This document shows positions 41,064 to 49,967 of a stretch of 64,000 bases of DNA, in pieces. The notes below the pieces were generated by a model. The model was not told the origin of the DNA. It was given only the letters and a program-made list of their open reading frames with translations, and ran no database searches. Origin of the DNA: Streptomyces uncialis. Its GTDB lineage: Bacteria > Actinomycetota > Actinomycetes > Streptomycetales > Streptomycetaceae. The number at the start of each line of letters is the position of its first letter. Positions within the stretch are counted from its first letter, which is position 1. Position numbers and translations under genes: made by a program. Where the stretch lies: assembly GCF_001905345.1 (NCBI RefSeq), contig NZ_LFBV01000006.1:248001-312000 (forward strand). Reading direction: 5' to 3'.

Positions 41064-43243
41064 GATGTCTTCTCCGGGGTCGCGCTCGCGCCTTTGCGGA
41101 ACACGCGCTCCACACGGTCGGCGAGGCCCTTCGCCTCATGGCCGAGGCCCGACTGGGCGGGGGTGGTGGTGCTGTCGGAGCGGGCTGCGTCGGTGGCGGG
41201 CTCCGGGTCGGTGACGGTACGGCCGTCGGCGAAGCCGGACACCGCGAGGACGACGACCGGGGCGTCGGTGAGCACGGACACGGTCCAGGACGCGCGCTGA
41301 CGGTCCCCGAATCCTTCGGCGACGGTGCCCTCGGCCGCGTACGGACGGGGCATCAGATCACGGCGGCGGTCCAGTTGCTCCTTGGTGAAGCGGGCGCGCA
41401 GGGCGCGCATCCCGTCGGCGTCCGTCTTGGTGAACAGCATCGCGACGGTGGTGACATGGCTGCGGGTGGCGTCCGTGTACGTGGCGCGCAGCAGCCGTAC
41501 GCAGCCGGCCGGGGCGAGGGCGCGGCGCAGCAGCGGGTCGAGGCCCTGGGCGCAGGTGCCGTCGGGGGCGACGGCGACCCGGGTCCAGGTGCGGTCGGCG
41601 CCGCCCGGTCCGGCGCCCTCACCGCGGACGGTCCGGGGGAACAGGTCGTCGACGGGGGTGCTGTGCCAGCGTTCCCCGGCGGCGGCGAAGCGGTCGGCGG
41701 GGCCGGGCGCGGCGGTGCTGTCACCGGTGAGCCAGCTGCCGGTGACAGCACCGCCGATGAGGCCGAGTCCGAGGACGGCGCAGGCCACCGCGGCGGCGGC
41801 CCGGCGTCCGGTCCAGTGGCCGGTGGGCCGGGCGCGGTGTCCCGGGGGGTCGTCGAACGGGTCGTAGGAGCGGGGCGGCGGACGGTCGAGGGGGTCGTCG
41901 TCGCGGATAGGTCTGAGCCGGGTGGTGGTCTCGGTGGGGCGGGGGGCCGTGGTGAACGCGGGGGGCGCGCCGAGGTGGTGGGCGGGGCCGGGGGCGCGCG
42001 TGGCCTGGGGCGGACGGGGTCCCGGGTGGGTGTGGGGGCCGGGGTATCCGGGGTGCTCCGGACCGACGGGCGGGGCAGGTCGGCCCGGGTGGCCGGGGTG
42101 GCCGTGCGCGGGGTACGGGGGGCGGCCCGGGTGGCCGGTGCCCGGGGCGGGCGGGCCGCCGCGGCGGGGGCCGCCGCCTTCGTGGCGGGGGCCGTCGCCG
42201 GGCAGGTCGGCGCCCTGCGGCGGGGCGGGTACCTGGCGGGGCGGGACGCGCCGACGGGGTTCGGGGGGCGGTTCGTCGGGGAACCGGGCGGAGGCCGGGG
42301 GCGGGGGCGGCTGGTTCCCCGGGACCGGGCGGGTGGTGCCGGGGCGGGCGGGGGTCCGGGGGCCCGGCGGGCCGGGGACGGTGTCCCGCCCGGGGTGTCC
42401 GGGCATGCTGGTGCGGGGTCCGGGCGAACCCGGTCCCGGGTCGTTGTCGGCCATCCCGCGAACGTCGAACACCCCTTGAGTATCCAGTGACTTGGCCGTC
42501 CGGGTCCCGGGTGCCCCGGAACTGGCCGCGGAGGCAGGCATTCCGGATGGCTCGCCGAGCGGTGCGGGGGCGGCCGGTCGGGCCGTTCCGGGGGCCGTCG
42601 GGCGGGGAGTCGCGGCCCCGGGAGGCACGGCGGACGGGGGCGGGACGGGGCGCCAGGGTTCTCCCGGCGCGGGCGCGGTCGGGGCGCTCGACGCGGCGGG
42701 GGCGGTCGGAATGCCCGGCGCGGCCGGGGCCGGTGCGGTCGGGGCCGGGGCGGTCGGGGCCGGGGCGGTCGGCGCGGCGGGGGCGGGGGCCGTCGGGCCA
42801 CCCGGCGCGACCGGGGCAGGTGCCGCCGGAACGCCGGTCCGGACCGGGGCAGGTGGCATCGGAGTACCCGTCCTCCCGACCGGCGCGGGCGCGGTCGGGG
42901 CACTCGGCGCGACCGGGGCGGGCGGGGTCGCGGTCCGGGGCGTGGGGACGGACCCCGGTGCGGAACCGCGCGGGTGGCCGGGGCCGCGGGCCGGGTCGCG
43001 GGCGGGCTCGGGCGGGGGGCGGTCCGGGCCGGACGGCGGCCGGGCGGACGAGGGCCGGGCGGACGGGGGCGCGGTGGCGGGCCTCGGAGGGTACGGGGGT
43101 GGCGCGACCGGGGGCCGCACGGGGTGGGGCGGGGCGGCGGGGCGCGGCGGGGCCGGGGAACCGGGCGGTGCCGGGGGCCGGGGCGGGACAGGGGGCGGGG
43201 GTGGGTAAGGGGGTGACGAGGGCTCGTCCGTCTCCGTGGTCAT
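41060..43243 (-). CDS. Proline-rich single-pass membrane protein, partner of the mycosin
   Basis: The 727-residue protein has about 520 residues dominated by Pro/Ala/Gly repeats such as 'PTAPAPTAPAPTAPAPAAP' (near residues 150-180), then one membrane helix ('AAAVACAVLGLGLIGGAV') and a ~190-residue extracellular domain with 'WTRVAVAPDGTCAQGLDPLLRRAL' and 'SWTVSVLTDAPVVVLAVSGF'. It is translationally coupled to the mycosin gene. The start is uncertain: 43243 has GAGGGG upstream, and an internal ATG at 'MADNDPGPG' (about 42455) is possible. Function is unknown; a surface or secretion role is inferred. Confidence 0.75.
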   Translation of the reverse strand: MTTETDEPSSPPYPPPPPVPPRPPAPPGSPAPPRPAAPPHPVRPPVAPPPYPPRPATAPPSARPSSARPPSGPDRPPPEPARDPARGPGHPRGSAPGSVPTPRTATPPAPVAPSAPTAPAPVGRTGTPMPPAPVRTGVPAAPAPVAPGGPTAPAPAAPTAPAPTAPAPTAPAPAAPGIPTAPAASSAPTAPAPGEPWRPVPPPSAVPPGAATPRPTAPGTARPAAPAPLGEPSGMPASAASSGAPGTRTAKSLDTQGVFDVRGMADNDPGPGSPGPRTSMPGHPGRDTVPGPPGPRTPARPGTTRPVPGNQPPPPPASARFPDEPPPEPRRRVPPRQVPAPPQGADLPGDGPRHEGGGPRRGGPPAPGTGHPGRPPYPAHGHPGHPGRPAPPVGPEHPGYPGPHTHPGPRPPQATRAPGPAHHLGAPPAFTTAPRPTETTTRLRPIRDDDPLDRPPPRSYDPFDDPPGHRARPTGHWTGRRAAAAVACAVLGLGLIGGAVTGSWLTGDSTAAPGPADRFAAAGERWHSTPVDDLFPRTVRGEGAGPGGADRTWTRVAVAPDGTCAQGLDPLLRRALAPAGCVRLLRATYTDATRSHVTTVAMLFTKTDADGMRALRARFTKEQLDRRRDLMPRPYAAEGTVAEGFGDRQRASWTVSVLTDAPVVVLAVSGFADGRTVTDPEPATDAARSDSTTTPAQSGLGHEAKGLADRVERVFRKGASATPEKTS

Positions 43244-43738
43244 ACGCCCCTCGCCTCCGGGCCGGTCCCCCTCGGACCGGGTCAGCTGTTCCCGGGGGTG
43301 ATGCCCGGGTCCGTCGTCACCGGGCCGGGTCCGGACCAGGTCCGAACCGGCGCCGGGCCATGCCCTGTCCGGCTCCCCGGGCGGGACACGCGCCGCGCCC
43401 GGAAGCGCCCGGACCTGTCCGGAACCACGTCCGGGAGCACCGTCCCTTGCCGGGCGGGCCGTGCGGCCGCCCGTACGAACGGCGGGCCGCGGTGCGGGCG
43501 TCCGGGCCGGGGCCCGGGTCGTCCGCGCGGTCGGGGCGGGCTCCTTCCGCGACCCCGGGAAGGCGGTCACGGCGGGGTCCCAGCCGGTCCGGGCGCGGGC
43601 CCGGGACCGGTTCCTCCGTTTGCGTTCGCGTCACTCTACGGGCTGGCGACCACCGTGCGGGAGGCGGTCCGGGCAGCGGTGGCATCTGCCCGGTACATCC
43701 CCCTACCCTCCGGTAACCGGGTCTGGCAGGCTGCGGAC
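43244..43738. other. Divergent intergenic region without recognisable gene
   Basis: This 495-base stretch separates the proline-rich gene from the PLP enzyme gene. Frames stay open on both strands because of the GC content, but composition is Pro/Arg/Gly-like with no domain. It must hold both promoters; I could not place convincing -35/-10 pairs. Confidence 0.4.
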
Positions 43739-44941
43739 ATGAGTGCTCGCGCCGCCGACCGGGCCCGGTACGACCGGGCCACCGCCTCGTTCGACGCGCC
43801 CGTCGCGATCGTGGACCTGGACGCCTTCGACGCCAACGCCGCGGATCTGGTCCGCCGGGCGGCGGGCACCCCCGTGCGGGTGGCGAGCAAGTCGGTGCGC
43901 TGCCCAGCCCTGCTGGAACGGGTCCTCGCCCGGGACGGCTTCGCGGGTGTCATGTCGTTCACGCTGGCGGAGTCGCTGTGGCTCGCGCGGTCCGGTTTCG
44001 GGGACGTGCTGCTCGCGTACCCGTCGGCCGACCGGGCCGGGTTCGCGGAGCTGACGGGTGATCCGAAGCTCGCGGCGGCGGTGACGGTGATGATCGACGA
44101 CCCCGCTCAGCTGCGGCTGATCGACGCGTCGCGCGGCGGTGGCCGGGAGCAAGTACGGGTCTGTCTGGAACTCGACACGTCGTTGCGGCTGCTGGGCGGC
44201 CGGGTGCGGATCGGGTCACGGCGTTCGCCGGTGCACTCCCCCGCCGAGGCCGCCGAGCTGGCCCGCGCGGTGGCCCGGACGCCCGGGTTCCGGCTGGTGG
44301 GGATCATGGCGTACGAGGGGCATGTGGCCGGGGTCGGGGACGTGGTGGCCGGGCGTCCGGTGCTCTCGGGCGCGATACGGCTGATGCAGCGCGCGGCGCG
44401 GCGGGAGCTGGCGGCGCGGCGCGCCGAGGTGGTGCGGGCGGTCCGGGCCGTCGTCCCGGACCTGGAGTTCGTGAACGGCGGCGGGACCGGGAGCGTGCAG
44501 CACACGGCCGCGGAGGACGCGGTGACGGAGGTGGCGGCGGGGTCGGGGCTGTACACGCCCCGGCTGTTCGACGGCTACTCGTCGTTCCGGGGCCGGCCCG
44601 CCGCGCTGTTCGCGCTGCCGGTGGTGCGGCGCCCGGGGGTCGGGGTGGTGACGGTGCTGGGCGGGGGATATCCGGCCTCGGGTCCGGCCGGGGCGGACCG
44701 GCTGCCGGTGCCGTGGCTGCCGGAGGGCCTGCGGTACGCCTCCCAGGAGGGCGCGGGTGAGGTGCAGACACCGTTGCTGGGCGGGCCCGCGGACGATCTG
44801 CTGATCGGCGACAAGGTGTGGTTCCGGCACGCGAAGGCCGGGGAACTGTGCGAGCGGTTCGACGCGTTGCGGCTGGTCGAGGGCGACACCGTCACGGCGA
44901 CGGTTCCGACGTACCGCGGTGAGGGGCACACCTTCCTGTAG
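43739..44941 (+). CDS. PLP-dependent alanine racemase-fold enzyme (amino acid deaminase/aldolase type)
   Basis: The 400-residue protein has the N-terminal barrel of alanine-racemase-like enzymes: 'VAIVDLDAFDANAADLVRR', PLP-lysine segment 'VRVASKSVRCPALLERV', 'GVMSFTLAESLWLARSGF' and 'FVNGGGTGSV'. The C-terminal part ('GYPASGPAGADRLPVPWLPEG', 'GDKVWFRHAKAGELCERF') resembles the D-threonine aldolase/D-serine dehydratase-like domain, with the metal-binding His-x-x-Cys in 'HAKAGELC'. It acts on a D- or L-amino acid; substrate unknown. The ATG at 43739 gives the domain start. Confidence 0.85.
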   Translation: MSARAADRARYDRATASFDAPVAIVDLDAFDANAADLVRRAAGTPVRVASKSVRCPALLERVLARDGFAGVMSFTLAESLWLARSGFGDVLLAYPSADRAGFAELTGDPKLAAAVTVMIDDPAQLRLIDASRGGGREQVRVCLELDTSLRLLGGRVRIGSRRSPVHSPAEAAELARAVARTPGFRLVGIMAYEGHVAGVGDVVAGRPVLSGAIRLMQRAARRELAARRAEVVRAVRAVVPDLEFVNGGGTGSVQHTAAEDAVTEVAAGSGLYTPRLFDGYSSFRGRPAALFALPVVRRPGVGVVTVLGGGYPASGPAGADRLPVPWLPEGLRYASQEGAGEVQTPLLGGPADDLLIGDKVWFRHAKAGELCERFDALRLVEGDTVTATVPTYRGEGHTFL

Positions 44942-45193
44942 CGGGTCCCGTTCCGTTCGGCCCGGAGCGGGCGGGCGCGGGCGGGAGCGGGCGGCGCGGG
45001 TGGGCGAGGCGTACGGGCGGGGTGTACGGGCCCGCGAGTGGCGTGGGTGGCGTGCGTGGTCTCCGGCGCGGGCGGCGGGGTGGAGCGCTGTCCGCGGGCG
45101 GGCGGGCCGACGGGAGCGGGCGGGCGGGGCGGCGGGAGAGCGGGCGGACGGGTCGCCTCCGGGGTGCCCGCTGGGTAGTGCCGCGCCGCACCG

Positions 45194-45313
45194 GTGAGTA
45201 GTTCTCCCGTACCGGACGGCGTTTCCGCAGGTCACAGGGGGCGCGCGGCGGGGAGAAGTTTCCGGCGGGGGGCGCTGGATGGTGCCCCGGGGACTGGCAC
45301 ACGATGGGGAGCG
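45194..45313 (+). promoter_or_regulatory. Regulatory module upstream of the antiporter-halogenase operon (copy 1)
   Basis: Four blocks match the region upstream of the peptide gene at identical spacing: GTGAGTAGTTC (45194-45204), CCGCAGGTC, GGAGAAGTTTCC (offset 58) and GCACACGAT (offset 103). The last resembles a -10 element (CACGAT). The rest of the 418-base gap 44942-45359 is G-rich filler with no gene. A shared activator for the two operons is inferred. Confidence 0.7.
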
Positions 45314-45359
45314 TCTGCAAAGAGGCCCTTTTCGGCCCCCGCGTCAGAAAGCAGGTGCC

Positions 45360-46694
45360 ATGGTCGTCAGCGCAGCGCCCGGAGCAGCGCCGCTTCCCCT
45401 CGACGGGGTCCTCTTCGCCGTCGTCGTGATCCTGGTGTGCTGCAAGTCCGTGGGCGCGCTGGCCCGTCGGCTGGGGCAGCCCGTGGTGATCGGGGAGATC
45501 GCCGCGGGACTCATACTCGGGCCCTCCGTGCTGGGCGCGTGGTGGCCGGAGGCGATGGACGCGCTGTTCCCGCCGGAGGTACTGGCCCCGCTGCATGTGC
45601 TGTCGCAGCTGGGCGTGGTCCTGTTCGTCTATCTCGCGGGCCTTGAGGTGGATCTGCGGCTGCTGCGCGGCAAGGGCAGGCTGACGTCGTACGTGAGTGT
45701 CACCAGCATCGTGATCCCGGTGCTGCTGGGTGTGGGTTTCGGGGTGCTGACGCACGAGCGGTTCGGGGGCGGGGACACCGGGCCCGTGCCGTACGCGCTG
45801 TTCCTCGGGGTCGCGATGGGGGTCACCGCGCTGCCGGTGCTCGCCCGCATCCTGGAGGACAGCCCGCTGCGCGGGACGGTCGTCGCCACGGTGGCGCTGA
45901 CCTGCGCGACCGTCGGTGACGTGGTGGCGTGGTCGCTGCTGGCGGTGGTCGCGGGCATGGTCGCGGCGAGCGCGCCGAGTGCCGCGCTCACCGTGGCGCT
46001 GACGGTGGCGTTCACCGCGGCCTTGGTGTTCGTGGTGCGTCCGGCGCTCGCCCGGATGCTGGCCGAGCCCCGGTTCGGCGCGACCACCCGCACGGGTGTC
46101 CTGCTGCTCGGCGCGCTGGCGTCGGCCGCGGTGACCGAGTGGATCGGGGTGCACGCGATCTTCGGCGCGTTCCTGTTCGGGCTGGCCGTCCCCCGTGACC
46201 GGACGGTGGTCCAGGAGTCGGCGGAACGGCTGGGCACCGTCGCCGGGGCGCTGCTGCTGCCGCTGTTCTTCGCGTACAGCGGGCTGCGCACCGACCTCGG
46301 CTCGCTGGCCGGGTCGGGCGCGGTGTGGCTGTGGTGCCTGGTGGCGATCGCCGTGGCGGTCGCGGGCAAGCTCGGCGGCACGGCGCTGGGCGCGCGGGCG
46401 GCGGGGTCCGGCTGGCGGGACTCGCTGCGGCTCGGCGCGCTGATGAACTGCCGGGGCATGACGGAGCTGGTGGTGCTGAACGTCGGGCTCGACCTCGGTG
46501 TGCTCAGCACGGAGATGTTCACGGCGCTGGTCGTGATGGCCTTCGTCTGCACGGCGATGACCTGGCCGGTGGCGGGACGGCTCGGACGGGGCCGGGACGG
46601 CACCCTCGCGGCCCCGCCCACCCGGCGCAAGGGCCCGGACACGTCCGCCGCCTTGGGCGGCGTACCGCACCAACCGACCAGGAAGGAAGCGTGA
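45360..46694 (+). CDS. Cation:proton antiporter (CPA2/KefB-like), likely cluster gene
   Basis: The 444-residue protein has about 12 hydrophobic segments and conserved CPA text: 'QPVVIGEIAAGLILGPSVLG', 'LSQLGVVLFVYLAGLEVDL', 'GVAMGVTALPVLARIL', 'LTCATVGDVVAWSLLAVV' and 'GALMNCRGMTELVVLNVGL'. It should exchange a monovalent cation for protons at the membrane, or export a product. It is six bases from the halogenase start, so the two form one operon. The shared upstream module with the peptide operon makes it part of the peptide cluster, perhaps for self-resistance or product export. Confidence 0.88.
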   Translation: MVVSAAPGAAPLPLDGVLFAVVVILVCCKSVGALARRLGQPVVIGEIAAGLILGPSVLGAWWPEAMDALFPPEVLAPLHVLSQLGVVLFVYLAGLEVDLRLLRGKGRLTSYVSVTSIVIPVLLGVGFGVLTHERFGGGDTGPVPYALFLGVAMGVTALPVLARILEDSPLRGTVVATVALTCATVGDVVAWSLLAVVAGMVAASAPSAALTVALTVAFTAALVFVVRPALARMLAEPRFGATTRTGVLLLGALASAAVTEWIGVHAIFGAFLFGLAVPRDRTVVQESAERLGTVAGALLLPLFFAYSGLRTDLGSLAGSGAVWLWCLVAIAVAVAGKLGGTALGARAAGSGWRDSLRLGALMNCRGMTELVVLNVGLDLGVLSTEMFTALVVMAFVCTAMTWPVAGRLGRGRDGTLAAPPTRRKGPDTSAALGGVPHQPTRKEA

Positions 46695-46700
46695 GACAGC

Positions 46701-48653
46701 GTGACGGACATGGCTTCGCAGGACGGTGGGACTCCCCACGAGACGGGTACGGGCGGGGACTTCGCGGGTGATCTGCGGGGGTTCCTCGGCTCACTGCCGC
46801 GCGGGGACGCGGACGCGGTCCTCGGCTGGTTCGGCGGTTCCCCGGCCACGGGTCCCGGTGAGGGGCTGACCCCGGAGCTGACGGCGCTGTTCGAGGACGG
46901 GGAGGGCGGGCCCCGGGACGCCGGTATCGACCCGGCGAGCCGGCCGCGGCAGGGCGACCCGCGCGCGGTGCGCCGGGTGGGCGTCATCGGCGGGGGCACC
47001 GCCGGATATCTGACCGCGCTCGCGCTGCGCGCCAAGCGGCCGTGGCTGGAGGTCACGCTCGTCGAGGCGAAGGGCATCCCGATCATCGGGGTGGGCGAGG
47101 CGACCACCCCGTCGATGGTGCCGTTCCTGCACCACTATCTCGGGATCGATCCGCAGGAGCTGTACGAGGCGGTCGCGCCCACCTGGAAGCTGGGCATCCG
47201 CTTCGACTGGGGCGGCAAGCCGGGCGGGTTCATGGCGCCGTTCGACTGGGGCTCCAACTCGGTGGGCGTGCTGGGCTCGCTCGCCACCCAGGACGACATC
47301 AACGCCTTCACGTTCCAGTCGCTGCTGATGGAGCGCGACCGGGCGCCCGTGTTCCGGTCCGGGGACGACGGCCGGCTGTCGCTGATGAAGCATCTGCCGT
47401 TCGCCTACCACCTCGACAACGCGCGCTTCGTCCGCTACCTCACCGAGCTGGCGGAGCGGCGCGGGGTGGGTCATATCGACGCGAAGATCGACGAGGTGGT
47501 CCTCGGCGCGGACGGCTGGGTGGACCATCTGGTGACCGACGGCGGTGAGCGCCTCGACTTCGACCTGTACGTCGACTGCTCCGGGTTCCGTTCGCTGCTG
47601 CTCGGCAAGGCGCTGGACTCGCCGTACGTCAGCTTCGCCGACAGTCTGTTCACCGACCGGGCGGTCACCGCGATCGTCCCGCACCACGGCCGGATCAAGC
47701 CGTACACCCGGGCCACCACGATGGACGCGGGCTGGTGCTGGACCATCCCCACCCGGGACGACGACCATGTCGGGTACGTGCACTCCTCGGGGTTCATCAG
47801 CGTGGAGGAGGCCACCGCCGAGCTCCAGCGCCTCTACCCCGAGGCGCATACCTTCCGTACCGTGCACTTCCGTTCCGGGCGCCATGAGGAGGCGTGGATC
47901 GGGAACGTGATGGCGATCGGGAACTCGTACGCGTTCGTGGAGCCGCTGGAGTCCAGCGGTCTGATGATGATCACGCTGGGCATCCTGTCGCTGGTCGGTT
48001 CGCTGCCGGGCTCGTGGGACGAGCCGTGCCCGCGCAAGGTCGTGAACGCGGCCCTGGCGAAGAAGTGGGACGAGATCCGCTGGTTCCTCGCGATGCACTA
48101 CCGGTTCAACACCCGTAAGGACACGGACTTCTGGCGGGCCTGCCGGGCGGACACCGATGTCTCCGGTCTGGAGGCGCTGCTTGAGGTGTTCGCGGGCGGC
48201 GCGCCGCTGCGGTTCCGGGACCCGGTGGTCCGGGGGTTCCTCGAATCGACCGCGCCGACGTTCTACGGACTGGACGGGGTGGACTGTCTGCTGCTCGGGC
48301 AGGGGCATCCGACCCGGCTGCTGCCGATGACGGAACCTGTCGACGCGTGGCGGGCCCGCAAGGCGGCGGCCGATGTGCTCGTGGACCGGGCGCTGACCGC
48401 GGCGGAGGCGCTGGCGGCGTTCGACCAGGACCCGCGGCTGAACGCGCAGTTGGTGGGCGATCCGGACAGCTGGGTCGTCAGGACCGGTACGAACCGGCTG
48501 GTCAGCGCGGATCCGGACGCGCCGGCGGCTCGTGGGTCGGCCGCGGACGGGCCGGCCGACGGGGCGGCGGTTGACGGGGCCTCCGGCGAAGGGGCCTCCG
48601 GCGGCGCGCTGGCCGGGACGGGGTCTTCGCGGGGCGACGGGACGGACGGATGA
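46701..48653 (+). CDS. Flavin-dependent tryptophan halogenase with N-terminal extension
   Basis: The protein has 650 residues. The FAD motif 'VGVIGGGTAGYLTALAL' starts only near residue 92, so about 90 residues precede it, more than in free-tryptophan halogenases. Catalytic features are intact: the Lys of 'APTWKLGIRFDWG' (equivalent of PrnA K79), 'GWCWTIPTRD' (WxWxIP) and Glu in 'FVEPLESSGL'. The C-terminal ~40 residues are Gly/Ala-rich. It should install Cl or Br on an indole ring using reduced flavin. In this cluster the likely substrate is Trp attached to the scaffold peptide. GTG start at 46701; the stop overlaps the next ATG. Confidence 0.92.
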   Translation: MTDMASQDGGTPHETGTGGDFAGDLRGFLGSLPRGDADAVLGWFGGSPATGPGEGLTPELTALFEDGEGGPRDAGIDPASRPRQGDPRAVRRVGVIGGGTAGYLTALALRAKRPWLEVTLVEAKGIPIIGVGEATTPSMVPFLHHYLGIDPQELYEAVAPTWKLGIRFDWGGKPGGFMAPFDWGSNSVGVLGSLATQDDINAFTFQSLLMERDRAPVFRSGDDGRLSLMKHLPFAYHLDNARFVRYLTELAERRGVGHIDAKIDEVVLGADGWVDHLVTDGGERLDFDLYVDCSGFRSLLLGKALDSPYVSFADSLFTDRAVTAIVPHHGRIKPYTRATTMDAGWCWTIPTRDDDHVGYVHSSGFISVEEATAELQRLYPEAHTFRTVHFRSGRHEEAWIGNVMAIGNSYAFVEPLESSGLMMITLGILSLVGSLPGSWDEPCPRKVVNAALAKKWDEIRWFLAMHYRFNTRKDTDFWRACRADTDVSGLEALLEVFAGGAPLRFRDPVVRGFLESTAPTFYGLDGVDCLLLGQGHPTRLLPMTEPVDAWRARKAAADVLVDRALTAAEALAAFDQDPRLNAQLVGDPDSWVVRTGTNRLVSADPDAPAARGSAADGPADGAAVDGASGEGASGGALAGTGSSRGDGTDG

Positions 48654-49087
48654 CCAGGCCGCTGGAGCGGGTGCTGCCGGACGCCTCGGGCGAGTACGGG
48701 GCGCGGGTGCGGCGGCGGCTCGCGCGGGAGCGGGTCGTGTGGCTGTCCACGGTGTCCGACGAGGGGTTCCCGGAGCCCAATCCCGTGTGGTTCCACTGGG
48801 ACGAGGACGACGGGTTCACCGTGTACAACGACACGGGGTCGCGCCGGGTCCGGAACATCCGGGCCCGGCCGGAGGTCACCCTGCATTTCGACGGCGGGGA
48901 GTTCGGGCGGGACATCGTGGTGTTCCGGGGGCGGGCCGAGGTGCTGGTGGGCGTGCCGCCCACGCTTCCGGGGTTTCTCGCGAAGTACGGGGACGACATC
49001 GATCGGATCATGGGCGGGCCCTCGGCGTTCCGGGTGGGGCACCCGGCCGTGGTGCGGGTCCGCCCGGTGGGGGTGAGGGGGCGGTAG
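48650..49087 (+). CDS. PPOX-class (F420/FMN-dependent) flavoprotein
   Basis: The 145-residue split-barrel protein has 'VVWLSTVSDEGFPEPNPVWFHWD', 'GSRRVRNIRARPEVTLHFDGG' and 'DIVVFRGRAEVL', typical of the Rv3369-like PPOX F420-dependent family. It starts on ATGA overlapping the halogenase stop, so it is cotranslated with it. It may reduce or oxidise a biosynthetic intermediate; it is less likely to be the halogenase flavin reductase. It ends the first operon of the cluster. Confidence 0.85.
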   Translation: MTRPLERVLPDASGEYGARVRRRLARERVVWLSTVSDEGFPEPNPVWFHWDEDDGFTVYNDTGSRRVRNIRARPEVTLHFDGGEFGRDIVVFRGRAEVLVGVPPTLPGFLAKYGDDIDRIMGGPSAFRVGHPAVVRVRPVGVRGR

Positions 49088-49124
49088 TCCGGCCCCCTCT
49101 CCGGGCCGGGCCCCCGGGTTCGCT

Positions 49125-49650
49125 GTGCCGGGCGCACGTTGTTCCTGTGCCGTCGCTCGTGGGGTGCGCGGTTCCTCGCGCCCCTGGGTTGCCTGTGCTG
49201 GGCGCACTTTGTTCCTGTGCCGTCGCTCGTGGGTGCGCAGTTCCTCGCGCCCCTGGGTACTCCCCGGTTGGCGCACCTTGTTCCTGTGCCGTCGCTCGTG
49301 GGGTGCGCGGTTCCCCGCGCCCCTGGGTACTCCCCGGTTGGCGCGCTTCGTTTCTGTGCCGTCGCTCGTGGGTGCGCGGTTCCTCGCGCCCCTGGGTTTC
49401 CTGTGCTGGGCGCACTCTGTTCCTGTGCCGTCGCTCGTAGGGTGCGCAGTTCCCCGCGCCCCTGGGTACTCCCCGGTTGGCGCACCTTGTTCCTGTGCCG
49501 TCGCTCGTGGGGTGCGCGGTTCCTCGCGCCCCTGGGTTTCCTGTGCTGGGCGCACTTTGTTCCTGTGCCGTCGCTCGTGGGGTGCGCGGTTCCTCGCGCC
49601 CCTGGGTTGCCTGTGCTGGGCGCGCTTCGTTTCTGTGACGTCGTTCGTGG
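49125..49650. repeat. Intergenic tandem repeat array D (69-70 bp period, 7 units)
   Basis: The core GTTCC(T/C)CGCGCCCCTGGG starts at 49171, 49240, 49310, 49379, 49449, 49519 and 49589. Each unit carries GTTCCTGTGCCGTCGCTCGTGGG upstream (split by the 20-base limit as GTTCCTGTGCC then GTCGCTCGTGGG). The downstream flank alternates between TTGCCTGTGCTGGGCGCAC, TTTCCTGTGCTGG and TACTCCCCGGTTGGCGC types. It lies inside the peptide cluster between the flavoprotein gene and the peptide promoter region, so repeats invaded or expanded within a biosynthetic locus. Confidence 0.88.
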
Positions 49651-49711
49651 GCGGGGGCTGCTCGCGGAGGGGAGCTTCTCATTTTCCGCCAAGCGCGCCC
49701 CACGGTGACGG

Positions 49712-49900
49712 GCGGATGAACGCGGGTGTGGCGACGCGCGTCACCCCGCGCCGCCGCTGGGTGGAATCCATCGGGGCGAGGTGAGTAGTTCATCCGCGCC
49801 GGAGGAGAGAACCGCTGGTCGGGAGCGGGTGCGCCGGAGGAGAAAGTTCCCCCTGGATTGCGGTGGGACCGCGGAAGCCGTTTGCACACGATAGGAGAGC
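49712..49900 (+). promoter_or_regulatory. Regulatory module upstream of the scaffold peptide operon (copy 2)
   Basis: GTGAGTAGTTC (49781-49791), CCGCTGGTC, GGAGAAAGTTCC (49839-49850) and GCACACGAT (49884-49892) repeat the blocks upstream of the antiporter at the same spacing. In addition, GCGCCGGAGGAGA occurs twice (near 49797 and 49831), and GCGGATGAAC (49712-49721) is the inverse of GTTCATCCGC (49788-49797). The peptide start lies 75 bases after the CACGAT box. Confidence 0.7.
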
Positions 49901-49967
49901 CCCAACCGACGTGGTTCGGCCAATGATCCCGAACCACTGGAACGCGATCGAAAGGGATGGACCCGTC

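Noticed and set aside
49125..49650. CRISPR array or leader peptide family
   Set aside because: 69-70 base units are repeated in full, with no variable spacers; frames across it have no start with a ribosome site.
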